This document shows, in pieces, positions 21,629 through 31,769 of a DNA stretch of 64,000 bases. The position numbers and the translations under genes were made by a program. The first letter of the stretch is position 1. Each line of letters opens with the position of its first letter. The DNA is from Naegleria lovaniensis (lineage: Eukaryota > Heterolobosea > Eutetramitea > Acrasida > Naegleriidae). The stretch is taken from contig NW_025407827.1 in NCBI RefSeq assembly GCF_003324165.1, forward strand, positions 1 through 64,000, read 5' to 3'. Below the pieces are notes generated by a model, which saw only the letters and a program-made list of their open reading frames with translations, did not search any database and was not told where the DNA came from.

Positions 21629-23163
21629 TTTCACTGTGTGTTTGTGCAGTCCGATGAATCAGTGTACACAACAATTGTTCGAACGAGTTGGTAAAATGAT
21701 GAATGGTGCCACACGTGTAAGGTGTGTTGTATAAATAAATATAGTATGATATTGTAAATAATAATATTATTATCAAGGTAGAGCACAAGTGTCCAAAGAA
21801 TATTCAAGAGTATGATGAATTATACAATGGAATTTGTAAGCCAAGAATAGATAGGAAATTGAATATTAAATACAATATCGCAAGAAACAATAATACAATT
21901 TCGAATCGGATGTTGGAAAACCAAATTGTTGTAGTACAACAAGGTGTCAAATGTTGCCCAATCACCACACCAAAAAGTTGGGGAAGAAGGCAATGGAAAG
22001 GTTTTTTGCGTAGAATGTTTGAACAAGATGGGTTGTAAGAAGAAGCCAATTTTGTGTTCAATATAAGCCATGATTAATATGCAAAATTGCCAAATTTAGG
22101 ACAATTTCCAAGAGTAATTGAAGCAAATGGATATCCAGACAAATGTGTGTGGATGAGGCAAATGTCATTGTCAATAGAGACATCAGTAAGTGTGGTGATG
22201 ATAGTGAACGAAAGCAGCACCAATATTTGTTTGATGAGTTGATGGAGTAGCATAAGTTTCATCAAATTTGATGTGGCATCAGTAAGTATTATGGGAACAT
22301 ATGAAGCAGATATCATAATGCCACACAGTATTTACATATCATTTGTGATAATAACGACAATCATAAAAGCTCACACTCGTACTTCAATCTCGCGTCGTAC
22401 TTACATTAAGCCACAGGTAGGTCCGATCAAGATCTCCAATAAATATTTATGCTAAAATTTAGGACCAGCAGAAACAAAGGATCAATATAACACACGTTGC
22501 TATTTGTTTCTGAATGAATATGAGTGCAATATAATGATTCTAGAATGATAATATCGCAATCTCGGGTTGTAAATCAATCGGCTACAATACAACACGAATT
22601 TTTTTCTAGTCTTGATGAGTCGTTTTATTCTTGTATGGAGCCTTTTTTGTTGCATGGAGAAAATATCAAAGGATGGTGAAGAAGACTTTTATGTCCATCT
22701 CCCTCACTATTACATCATGACGAACCAACTCACAGTCCAGTAGAGCACATCATGCTTGTTAGCTTCCGTAGTTTAAGTAGGTGATATTTCGTTGAAACTA
22801 TTGAACCAACAGTTGAACAAAAAAGACAATCCCATAATTGTCGCAAGAGAAAATTTAATTTTTCAACAACAAGAGAAAGCAACAAGAATTCTTCCACTCA
22901 ACAAATTCGGTGTCCCCGCTTTAAATTACTGTTCTCAAGTAATTAAGCACCATATTACTCCGAAAATAGGCAAATCAATGATCGTTGCTGATAGGATGCC
23001 TAAAAGTGTCCATTAGCTAGTTACCTTTGAAACAATTTTTATCCTCAGAGCTTGCTTGTAATGATACAATATCACCAACACAAGAACGTTACATTGAGGG
23101 AATGGACAAATCGTTACATTATCGCCATTATGGTTTCAACGCTTTCATCATGTTAAACTAGGA
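21629..23163. other. Long intergenic region, no confident gene
   Basis: 1.5 kb between the glucan synthase start and the 7TM gene stop. An 83-codon minus-strand frame with a real ATG (21820-22071) reads plausible protein (WCGDWATFDTLLYYNNLVFQ) but has no family resemblance. Other short frames at 22074-22316 and 22792-23016 look like chance. I saw no tRNA: the GCTTCCGTAGTTTAAG near 22760 lacks a T-loop downstream. The region presumably holds the glucan synthase promoter. Confidence 0.4.
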
Positions 23164-25086
23164 TTACACAAATTGAGATTGGGAAGGAGAGGTGTTGGAC
23201 AGAGTCGACATTTGCTTGGAGTAGAAATTATCAGTTTTCATAGAGTCCGCAAGAGGAAGCACTACAAAATACACAATAACAAATAGGCCAATAAGAATGT
23301 CACATGCCAGAGATTGCACCACTCCAAATAATCTCACTAACACATCAAACAAGAAGCTCTGATCTGTATCAATGGATTGTAAAATTGTGAAAATACTCTC
23401 GCCTGATTTTCCTAAAATTCCAAAAATTACAAAGAGTGACGTAATAATAATTTGGCAAGCCAATATTCGTCGTCTCATTCTCTTATTCACCAACTTCTTG
23501 TAAAGCCTCACGCTATACATATTAAATGCAATAAAATACGGGAAGAAAAACATGCCTTGTATAAGGAGTGAAGAGGTAGGGAGGGCACAATAGCCACTCG
23601 ATCTAGTGACGTGATTGAAGAGAAATTCCAAACCGTTGTGACCAATCGTGTAAGTTAAAATTAAATCAACAATAATTCCTGTAATTTGAATTGAAGCAAA
23701 TAATCCTACAATGATAAGGGTTTTAGCAATGATTGCCTTATTATCTTTTTGTACATTGATCGTTGGATTTGTTTTTTGAAATTGTTGAATCAATGGAGCG
23801 CTATCAATTTTAAATGTCGCAGCCGAGTGAGATGTTTGGTTATTATTTTGCTCCGATCCATTATGTTTAGATGAGTTGGACCTTGGTGATGTTGATGTTT
23901 CAATGATTTGAATATTCGAATCTGTTTGTGAGGGTGCATGTTTTACGTTAGGTTCTGATTTCCTTCGGGTGTGAGTACGCATTTCGGTAATGCTTTTAGA
24001 GGTCGAATGTGACCGAAGTAGAGGCTTCACAGAGCCGTCCTCAATTGTGGTTCCAGTGAGAGACATTGTTGCGTCGACATCTTCGTGAGCCAAAATGTCT
24101 ACAACAGAAGCATTTCGTTTGTGATATGGGGATGAGGAGGATGAGACACCACTATCAACTGTGGCATGTGTTGAGAGGACGCCATTATGAATCGATGCTT
24201 TTCTCGAGTACATGGAGGCAGAACGGTCTGGTTTCCTTCTCGGTGAAAGGTTATGGGTAATGATAAATAACACTGCGCTCAATGCAGTTACCAACGATAT
24301 AAACTCTAGAGGATAGGAAATGCGACATAGTACATTATTCGACATGCTGACAGAATCCTGTAAAGTGTTGGCACTCCGAATTTGAGTCCACCAATCCTGT
24401 TGGGAGAGTAATGCAATTATACTAAAAAACATGTGTGAAATCACTCCACACAAAACTAAAACTCTAGAGGGCCATAGTGACAAGAAGAAGTTGTTCCTCT
24501 TCCTCAGTACAAGAATGAGTATAGTCAAATAAAAGGCGAGCAGCAGAAGGCAAAATCCAACTCCAACATATTCCAGTACAGAATCTGCAATCATGAGTGA
24601 TTGTGTGGTTGCAGAAGTGCCATTGGTAAAATTGAAAGGAATGTACAAATCCGAGAGGGGACGGCTGATGATTGTGCTCAAAATGCTGTTTTGTTGTTGT
24701 TGTGGAAGGAATGGAGATGACCCAGAAGAGGCGGAAGAATGGATGATGGAAAAGAAACTAGTCGGCACAGATGTTGTTGGTGGTACTGATGCCATACTTG
24801 TCGATAGTGATGATGGAGATGTCAGTATTGTATTTGAAGTGTGAGCATTGTGATGATAAGAACTTTCCGAAGAGAATAATGACCTCAAGTGGTGATTTGT
24901 ATTTTGAATTTCATACAATACAGAACTCAGTGTTTTGGAAAGGAGGGAGGAAATGAAATCATGTAGTGCCCACGATGATGATTGTATTCCGGCGGCATCA
25001 TTGTGGTTATTGTTGCCGCTCGGATGATGAAATGGAGATGACGACGATAGAGATGAGGATAACGAGGCTGTGAATGCCCCAAACAT
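23164..25086 (-). CDS. Seven-transmembrane receptor-like protein
   Basis: 640 residues, single exon. A ~165-residue Ser/Thr/Asn/His-rich N-terminus is followed by seven hydrophobic segments at roughly 168-192, 203-225, 252-278, 445-475, 497-525, 535-555 and 578-610. This is the topology of a G-protein-coupled receptor with an extracellular N-terminus. The loop between helices 3 and 4 is ~165 residues, rich in Ser/Arg/Lys (MYSRKASIHNG, THTRRKSEPN), offering many kinase-like sites. I could not place it in a GPCR class; there is no DRY, NPxxY or other signature I trust. It could be another 7TM family. The stretch between the start and the phosphatase gene (25087-25537) is a divergent intergenic region. 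Confidence 0.6.
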   Translation of the reverse strand: MFGAFTASLSSSLSSSSPFHHPSGNNNHNDAAGIQSSSWALHDFISSLLSKTLSSVLYEIQNTNHHLRSLFSSESSYHHNAHTSNTILTSPSSLSTSMASVPPTTSVPTSFFSIIHSSASSGSSPFLPQQQQNSILSTIISRPLSDLYIPFNFTNGTSATTQSLMIADSVLEYVGVGFCLLLLAFYLTILILVLRKRNNFFLSLWPSRVLVLCGVISHMFFSIIALLSQQDWWTQIRSANTLQDSVSMSNNVLCRISYPLEFISLVTALSAVLFIITHNLSPRRKPDRSASMYSRKASIHNGVLSTHATVDSGVSSSSSPYHKRNASVVDILAHEDVDATMSLTGTTIEDGSVKPLLRSHSTSKSITEMRTHTRRKSEPNVKHAPSQTDSNIQIIETSTSPRSNSSKHNGSEQNNNQTSHSAATFKIDSAPLIQQFQKTNPTINVQKDNKAIIAKTLIIVGLFASIQITGIIVDLILTYTIGHNGLEFLFNHVTRSSGYCALPTSSLLIQGMFFFPYFIAFNMYSVRLYKKLVNKRMRRRILACQIIITSLFVIFGILGKSGESIFTILQSIDTDQSFLFDVLVRLFGVVQSLACDILIGLFVIVYFVVLPLADSMKTDNFYSKQMSTLSNTSPSQSQFV

Positions 25087-25537
25087 TTTTTTATGGTTGG
25101 AGAACGTTGGTTAAACATTGATAAACGTTGAACGAATGGTTTTTTCAAATATGTAAGAATTGGAGTCAAACATTGAATGAACAATTTGTTGTCCTTCAAA
25201 GATTTAACTTGTGTGTCTTGTGTGAAGGTTGTCACTCTTGTCTTTCGAATTCCAGCTCAAAAAGTAAAGGCGCCATTTCTGACCGTTACACAATTAAACT
25301 CAAATTTTCACAAATTATAAAATATTGCCCACCGATCACTCTCTCGTTGTTGATTGATCGAATTCCACTAGAGTGCATCATTATCCCACACGAGCAAAGC
25401 TACTCTAAAGCAGCAATATTGATTATCTGGCAATATTATTTTTATTCCATGCATGAAATTGTGTAGAACCCGATCCCATCGCCCGAATAACAACAACAAC
25501 CCTCTTTTCCAAAACACAACATTTCTACATCACCATC

Positions 25538-28276
25538 ATGGAAGTATTTGACAGAATTCTACTCGGAAACAAAGATGATGCCTGTGATATTCACCTCTTC
25601 AAAGAACAAAACATTGGTCTCGTCATTAACGTAACCGACAATATTGATAATCATTTTGAGAACAAGACTGAAATTAAAATCAAGCTACGAAAACATGAAC
25701 AAACCGAAATGATGAGAAGCCTCTCTCAATCCTCGGAAGGTATGGATGAATTGGTGTTTGATGAAGAAGATGAAAACATTACACCAAAGAAGGCTTCTCT
25801 TACATCATTCCCTCAAGAAGAAGAAGATGAAAACTCTTCCTCTCGTATCTTGCTCTCCTTAGATGAGGAAAAGTTCATTCCCACTCCTCCTTCTCTGAAG
25901 CATAACACGAATGTATCAACTCCAACACAACACGGATTTATGGACCTTTCCAATCATGAGCAACTCTCTCATCCTTCCATGACGACCACAACAACAGTCT
26001 CTGAATATTTACTTGTTCCTTCTCAATATTCTTCAAGCTCTTCCGCTCTTTTGGATGACAACATGAACGCAGTACCAACAGCAAGTCAACTCTCCTTGGT
26101 CTCTGCTGCCTCTTCAGATCCAATGCTTGTCGATGATTCTGAGAGTGTCATGTCCAGTAATGCTTTCATTGTTCCTGAAGAGAGTAGTCGAATGTCGAGC
26201 ATGAGTGATGCAATTTCTCGCTTCTCTTCATCGAATACTCTTGATTCGATGGCTTCTGAGGCCAGTCACTTGTCCATGGTTGATGATGCCAATATGTTGA
26301 ATCAAGAAGAACATTCATTGACAACACCCAATCAAAAGAAAGCCACAACACCCAAGAAATCTTCCTCAAAGAAGAGATCATCTTCCAAGAAGACCACACC
26401 AAGTCGTAAAAAACCCATTGCCATCTATCGATCTGTGAAATTGAATCATCCAATTATTTATCACAAAATCTCTATTGAGGACTCGAGTGAGATTCTCATT
26501 TCTGAGTATTTTGATGAGGCCATTGCAATCATTCAGAGATTTCTCGAAGAGTATCCAGACCGAAAGGTCTTGATTCACTGTCGAGAAGGTCGTAGTAGAA
26601 GTGTCTCAACACTCATTGCATTTGGAATGAAACACCTGAAAATGTCTCTAAAGGATTGTTATGAACATGTCACAGAAAAGATTGACGGACGAGATCGTAT
26701 CAATGATGGTTTCAAGCGCCAATTGATGCAATACGAACTCAAGCTTAAAAAGTTGCAAGCCATGGAAGCCGTTAAGGCCTCTAAACGAGAGGAGCATTTC
26801 AAAACAAATCCAGAGATTCCGTTTAACGAGGATTTTGTTGTCACAGATTTACCTGATGATATTCATGTCAACTCGTATTCCTTCTTTAATCGAAACAAGT
26901 ACGGAAAGAATTATGCCCACAAGTCTGCGCGTGGCAAGAATGATGACGATGGTGAAGACGATATGGACTTTGATGAAGAAGATGAATTTGAATATGAAGA
27001 GGATGAAGACGACGAAGATCTCGACGATGAGGACTTTGACGAAAGTTATGGCACCAAAAAGAAGAAGAAGAAGAAATCTTCCAAACAAAAAGGAAGAGGC
27101 ACCACTCGTCAACAAAAACTCTTCTCTAAATCTTGGGAAGAAATTAAAATTGAGGAAAAGCAAAACAAGTCTCAAGGCAAGCAATTGAGTTTGATGGACA
27201 TGTTTGCAAAGAAAGTGAAAAAGGTGGAAACAGGATCCAATGGCACGATGGATGCACCTCAAGCAAAAACTACCAAACAATCTACCGAATCCCTCTTCAG
27301 TCCTAAAAAACCAAAGAAACAGACCTCAGCCAAGAAGAAGACGACACCTGCTGCCACTACTAGCAATAAGAAGGATGTCACGAAGAAGGACACTCCACTT
27401 TTGAATAATCTGTCAGCTACTACCGAAGCAAATAGTGACATTTTCCAAACACCCGAACCTGTTGGGCAAGCTTTGGTTAGCATGGCTATTGACAATCAGA
27501 ATGCCATGGAGGAGACTTCAATGAATAATTTGCCACCACAAGATTTTGTCACTGCTATGACTTCTGAAAGCACCACCTTAATCACCACTGCTGAGGATGC
27601 CTCCCAAGTTGTAAACGCTGTGACCAGTAGTAGTGATAAGCTTCAATCAATTTCTCAATCCAGTACCACAACCCTTCCATCAAAGAAGAAAAAGGAATCA
27701 AAGAAGGACCAATCCAATGGAAGCACCAAGAAGATCTTTAAGCGTGCTCCTCGATTACCTAAACCAGAAGAAACTTCTTCAGTAGCTACTGATGAAAAAA
27801 CCACCCCAGAAGAAAAGCCCAAGAAGAAGAAGAATGAAGCAAAAAAGAGAAAGAAGGACGAAACCACACTTGGCAAGGAAGAAAAGAAAAACAAGTCACA
27901 CGACGAAGAAGGATCCAAGAAGAAGAGAGAAAAGAAGAAGAGCAAGAAGGAAAAGAAGAATCCACCAAGCACAAGTACATCACCCTCTGCTGCTCCAACT
28001 GATGCTACGGGTACCATTGTGAACGTTCAGCCTCAAGTACATGCTTTCAATGACCATGAATTGCATCATTCTGTTCCTGCTGCTACTACTGCTGCGGTAG
28101 TGGAACATGAAGTGAAAGTATCTGTCTCAGATGAGAATAAGGAAAATATTGTACCATTACCTTCCTCCTCAACAGCAACCACTGCGGATGATTCAAAGAA
28201 GAAGAAGATCAATAGCATTATGAACTATTTTAAACCCAAGGCACAACACACAGCAACCACCACCACTACTGTCTAG
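25538..28276 (+). CDS. Dual-specificity phosphatase with large insert and PCNA-binding-like peptides
   Basis: 912 residues, single exon. Residues 1-40 (FDRILLGNKDDACDIHLF, then IGLVINVTDN) match the first strands of a DSP domain. The fold resumes at ~295 (IYRSVKLNHPIIYHKISIED) after a ~240-residue Ser/Thr-rich insert. The active site is HCREGRSRS with Cys348 and the HCx5RS pattern intact, so activity is expected. After ~400 come an acidic tract (DEEDEFEYEEDEDDEDLDDE) and long Lys-rich tails typical of nucleolar or chromatin proteins. Two peptides look like PCNA-interacting boxes: QLSLMDMF at 549-556 and INSIMNYF at 891-898, near the C-terminus. The substrate is unknown. An AATAAA at 28331 is a plausible poly(A) signal. 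Confidence 0.8.
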   Translation: MEVFDRILLGNKDDACDIHLFKEQNIGLVINVTDNIDNHFENKTEIKIKLRKHEQTEMMRSLSQSSEGMDELVFDEEDENITPKKASLTSFPQEEEDENSSSRILLSLDEEKFIPTPPSLKHNTNVSTPTQHGFMDLSNHEQLSHPSMTTTTTVSEYLLVPSQYSSSSSALLDDNMNAVPTASQLSLVSAASSDPMLVDDSESVMSSNAFIVPEESSRMSSMSDAISRFSSSNTLDSMASEASHLSMVDDANMLNQEEHSLTTPNQKKATTPKKSSSKKRSSSKKTTPSRKKPIAIYRSVKLNHPIIYHKISIEDSSEILISEYFDEAIAIIQRFLEEYPDRKVLIHCREGRSRSVSTLIAFGMKHLKMSLKDCYEHVTEKIDGRDRINDGFKRQLMQYELKLKKLQAMEAVKASKREEHFKTNPEIPFNEDFVVTDLPDDIHVNSYSFFNRNKYGKNYAHKSARGKNDDDGEDDMDFDEEDEFEYEEDEDDEDLDDEDFDESYGTKKKKKKKSSKQKGRGTTRQQKLFSKSWEEIKIEEKQNKSQGKQLSLMDMFAKKVKKVETGSNGTMDAPQAKTTKQSTESLFSPKKPKKQTSAKKKTTPAATTSNKKDVTKKDTPLLNNLSATTEANSDIFQTPEPVGQALVSMAIDNQNAMEETSMNNLPPQDFVTAMTSESTTLITTAEDASQVVNAVTSSSDKLQSISQSSTTTLPSKKKKESKKDQSNGSTKKIFKRAPRLPKPEETSSVATDEKTTPEEKPKKKKNEAKKRKKDETTLGKEEKKNKSHDEEGSKKKREKKKSKKEKKNPPSTSTSPSAAPTDATGTIVNVQPQVHAFNDHELHHSVPAATTAAVVEHEVKVSVSDENKENIVPLPSSSTATTADDSKKKKINSIMNYFKPKAQHTATTTTTV

Positions 28277-28345
28277 TTGTTGTAATTGTTGTTGAACACT
28301 CACCCAATTTCTCTTCTACTTTAACACTCAAATAAATTTATTCAT

Positions 28346-28372
28346 GATTAGAGTTGGAAGAAGACTCTAATC
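28346..28372. repeat. Short inverted repeat (hairpin) downstream of the phosphatase gene
   Basis: GATTAGAGT and ACTCTAATC form a perfect 9-bp stem around a 9-nt loop, about 70 bp past the stop codon and just after an AATAAA. It could act in 3'-end formation or be chance. Confidence 0.4.
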
Positions 28373-28535
28373 TTGAACAACACCACATTCATCAAGATTC
28401 GGAATCACCGATTATTTAGTGAATAGAAAAAAGGTAACGGTTATCGGTTATTTAATAATTGGGTTTAAAATTTCATCTCACTTTAAAGAATACTGCCACT
28501 AATTTAGAAGGTTTCAAAAAAAAACAACAAAAAAA

Positions 28536-29686
28536 ATGGGAGGCAATCATTCCACGAAAGAATCGGGTACACCCTCTCTTGCTGCGAATATGCCATTACA
28601 GGCTGATCTCTCCTCATTCAAGCTGAGTATCATCAAAACCAATACAAGTTCAGAACTCACGATCGGAAATAGAAGAATGATTGTTTTGGATTGTACCGAG
28701 AATAAATTTGAATTTACAGAGGAATCGGGTAATATTCATAGGATTCATCATTTGTTATTTGCGGGAGGTGATGATGAGAAGAGAGAAAGTTTGTCCAAAG
28801 TATTAACAACTTTGAATGAATTACAATTCTTTCAGATGCAAAACAAGGCTGGAAAGTCGTTCAATACAAGGTGAGTCAAAATGTCAATGATTGTGTTTAT
28901 TCAATAGTGTGAATCTAATGTCATATGAATTGTTTTTGATATCCTTTGATTGAAACTACTGAACTCGATGCCATATGAATTGATATATTGTATGATATAT
29001 TTCATCGTGATGATGGTGGCGAACTGATGTTATGGATGTTTATAATGATGATCTCATCTTGTCCTTCTGAAATTTTGATTTTGTAATTTTATATGGAACA
29101 TTTGTGACGAACATTAAATGTCACCTCTCATCACCATATGACAACCCAACTCTTGATGCTACCTGTCACACAACTCATCAGAGGATCGGATGCAGGTACA
29201 ACCATAACACTCCAGCACGACAGAAAACGATGGGAAGTGAAACTGACAGAACAATCCGTTCTTAAAAACAAGGCTCACGAACAAAGCTTTAAACAAATTG
29301 AAGAAAAAGCAGAAAGATGGTTTTCCAGCGAAGCTGCAAAGCACACACAATTCCGCTCTGTAATTGTAGTATTTTCGGAGGCTCTTGTGAAATACTTCAT
29401 TGATGAACTTGATAGTGGCTTGCAATTAATGTACTCTCCAGCAGGCAGTTCTAAAACCTTTAAAGCCTGTATTCTTACATCTTCAACCAATATTCAAGAA
29501 ACAAAAGTAGAACAATTATCACTTCCGTCTGGTGAAATGAGTTTATTTGTTGGAAAATATACGATGGTGTCATTTGGAGGCACTGACGGAGGTTTGAAGT
29601 GTCCACAAACGATCAAATTAACTGGAGGCGTTTTAAGATTGGACATTTCTGGTGATAAGACCTCACTGGTAGTGTCACAAAATTAG
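28536..29686 (+). CDS. Unknown protein with N-terminal myristoylation-like signal
   Basis: 279 residues from exons 28536-28870 and 29182-29686 with a 311-nt phase-2 intron (donor GTGAGT, acceptor CATCAG). Splicing gives KSFNTRGSDAGTTITLQHD. The start follows a long A-rich leader. The protein begins MGGNHS, matching the N-myristoylation pattern MGxxxS, so membrane attachment is possible. The rest is a mixed alpha/beta sequence with no membrane helices and no motif I recognise (conserved-looking VSFGGTDGGLKCPQTIKL near the end). The function is unknown. The ankyrin gene converges on it from the other side, with 240 bp between the stops. Confidence 0.68.
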
Positions 29687-29926
29687 AAATAGCTCAACAA
29701 AGACTTAATATCTTACGACTTATTTATTATTTACAATTATCTGTAATACTAGAATACCGAGATTGCAACAATAGAATTTTGAGATGGTGATTCTCCACAC
29801 GTTATATTTTTCATGAACATTTGTTACATATTACTATGAATTAATATAACATTATTTATTAATTTAAAATAATGGCTGTAATTCAATATTTTGCAAATGG
29901 GAAAGTTAATCACAAGATTGTCATCA

Positions 29927-31604
29927 CTACTGAAAGCAACATTTACTAGTACTGGATTTTTTCTGATTAGATGGTAAACTTTCATCAGCTGCATAGCTCT
30001 CAATCGTTTTGATAATTTCCTTATAGACATTCTCGCTTGTGAAATTAGTAGCCTCATTCTTCTTCTTCTTGGCGTAATCAATGGCCTTCTCACCAACATG
30101 ATCCGTCACATTCTTGTCAGCTCCATTTTTCAACAACAATCTGACAAGATTTAATTGCCCTCGGTAAGTGGCTTCATGGAGTGGAGTTTGGTTATACTAC
30201 ACGAAAATGTTGTAACACATTCCATAGCATGTAAACATGAATCAACTTGAGAATAATTCAACACCAACTTACATTATTGACAGCATTGATATCTGCCTTT
30301 CTTGATATCAAATACTCGACCACTTTTTGATTTCCAAACCAGCAGCCATAATGCAATGCCGTTTGGCCAAATCCATCCTTATCCTTTGCATTAATATTGA
30401 CCTTTTTCGATTCTAACAGGGTACGCAAAAGGTCAATGTCACCCTCTTGGGCTGCTAAAAACAACTCTGTCGCAACAGAATTCGATGAAGAGCCACCACT
30501 TCCCACTGAGTTTGCAATATCATCCATTTTCATTTTCAATTCTATCCAATTAGTAGTGTTGCTTTTAGAAATGGGCGACACCAGCGGTGGTAAATGAGAA
30601 TTGGGTAAATATGGAATGGTTGGTCCATGAAAATGTACATGATGTTGATGATGAGCATAATGATGCTTACTTCCACTGTTTGGTGTTGACAAAATTATAT
30701 CATTCAAAAAACCTTCTTCATCGTCTTCATGAGGTACTTGAGGCAACTCTTGTAAATCTTGGCTCGACGATTTTGATTGTAAATTAGACTTGAAACTCGA
30801 AAGTTTATCAAACAAGTTCGATCTCGATGAAAGTAAAGGTGGAGGTGTTGTTTTTTCTGAACTTGACGATTTTAAGAGGTTTTTGGTTTTGTTGGTGCTC
30901 TTGTTGTTGGTCATATATTCATCCATCATGGTACTGGTGAGTGATTCTCCAATATCTTCTTCATTATTAATAAAAGAAGAATTCAAGATGAAGGAAGAGC
31001 TCATGAGAGGATTGTTCATTATGGACGAGTTCAGAATCGGAGAAGAAGCGGAATGAGAGTCTCTTCGGAGCATGGATGAAGAAGAAATGGGAGATGCAGC
31101 CGTAATGTTGTTGGATTCATCATGTTTTGGCCTTACATCTTGTTCAATAATACAATTCGTTTTGCAATTCGTTTTGTTGTTAGTTGTTGTTGATGATGAT
31201 GACGTTTCTTTGGATCCTGAATGTTGATTTTCCTTTGAGTGTACTTGCGATGGTGTTTGAGGTTTGGAAAGAACTGGTCGGATCGTTTCCTCATCATCCG
31301 CCATGACCAATCGTGGAGGTGAGAAGTAATTGGGTACTTTCAATGGATCTTCCTTAATAGAATGAACAAAAGAAGGATGTTCATTCTCATCCCCTAGCTG
31401 TTGAAAAGAAACATGCCGTGGTTGATGCGAATGACCTAACGATGAGGTTGAATGAAGATCCAAAGAAATCTCGCTCAGATCGGAATGATCCTCTTCATCA
31501 TCCTCTCTATACTCACGTATCGTGCTAACGGAATGAGTGGATGATGATTTTGATGAATGTGTTTGTTTCAAGATTGATTCCTTCAACTCTTCTTTCATAG
31601 GCAT
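29927..31604 (-). CDS. Ankyrin-repeat protein
   Basis: 533 residues from exons 31604-30273 and 30196-29927 with a 76-nt phase-0 intron (donor GTAAGT, acceptor GTGTAG). The first ~365 residues are low complexity, rich in Ser, His, Glu and Asn. Ankyrin repeats follow: ATELFLAAQEGDIDLLRTLL, GQTALHYGCWFGNQKVVEYL and, across the intron, NQTPLHEATYRGQLNLVRLL. That makes about three to four repeats, a protein-interaction module. The C-terminus ends CCFQ, a possible CaaX prenylation box of the farnesyl type. The start chosen is the first in-frame ATG; the frame is open a further 21 codons upstream. Confidence 0.82.
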
Positions 31605-31769
31605 GGCATTCACTTTGAAATGGTTGTTGTTGTTGTGCGTTTTCACCTGTTGTTTGATCAACTCCAAATTAAGGGTGTAGCAATCGGTCAGTAGCCGTTT
31701 TGTTTTTCAATTTTTTTGATTTTTCATCTTGGTCGAACGACTCAGAATTTCATTTTAATATAATGCGAG

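Noticed and set aside
21820-22071. 83-codon minus-strand frame with a true ATG
   Set aside because: Plausible residues but no family match, splice context or neighbours to support it; left as a note in the intergenic entry.
22755-22830. Sequence beginning GCTTCCGTAGTTTAAG, like a tRNA 5' end
   Set aside because: No T-loop or closing acceptor stem follows at the right spacing.
26849-28017. Long open frames opposite the phosphatase tail
   Set aside because: Mirror images of the Lys/Glu/Ser codon-biased tail; no start context or family match.
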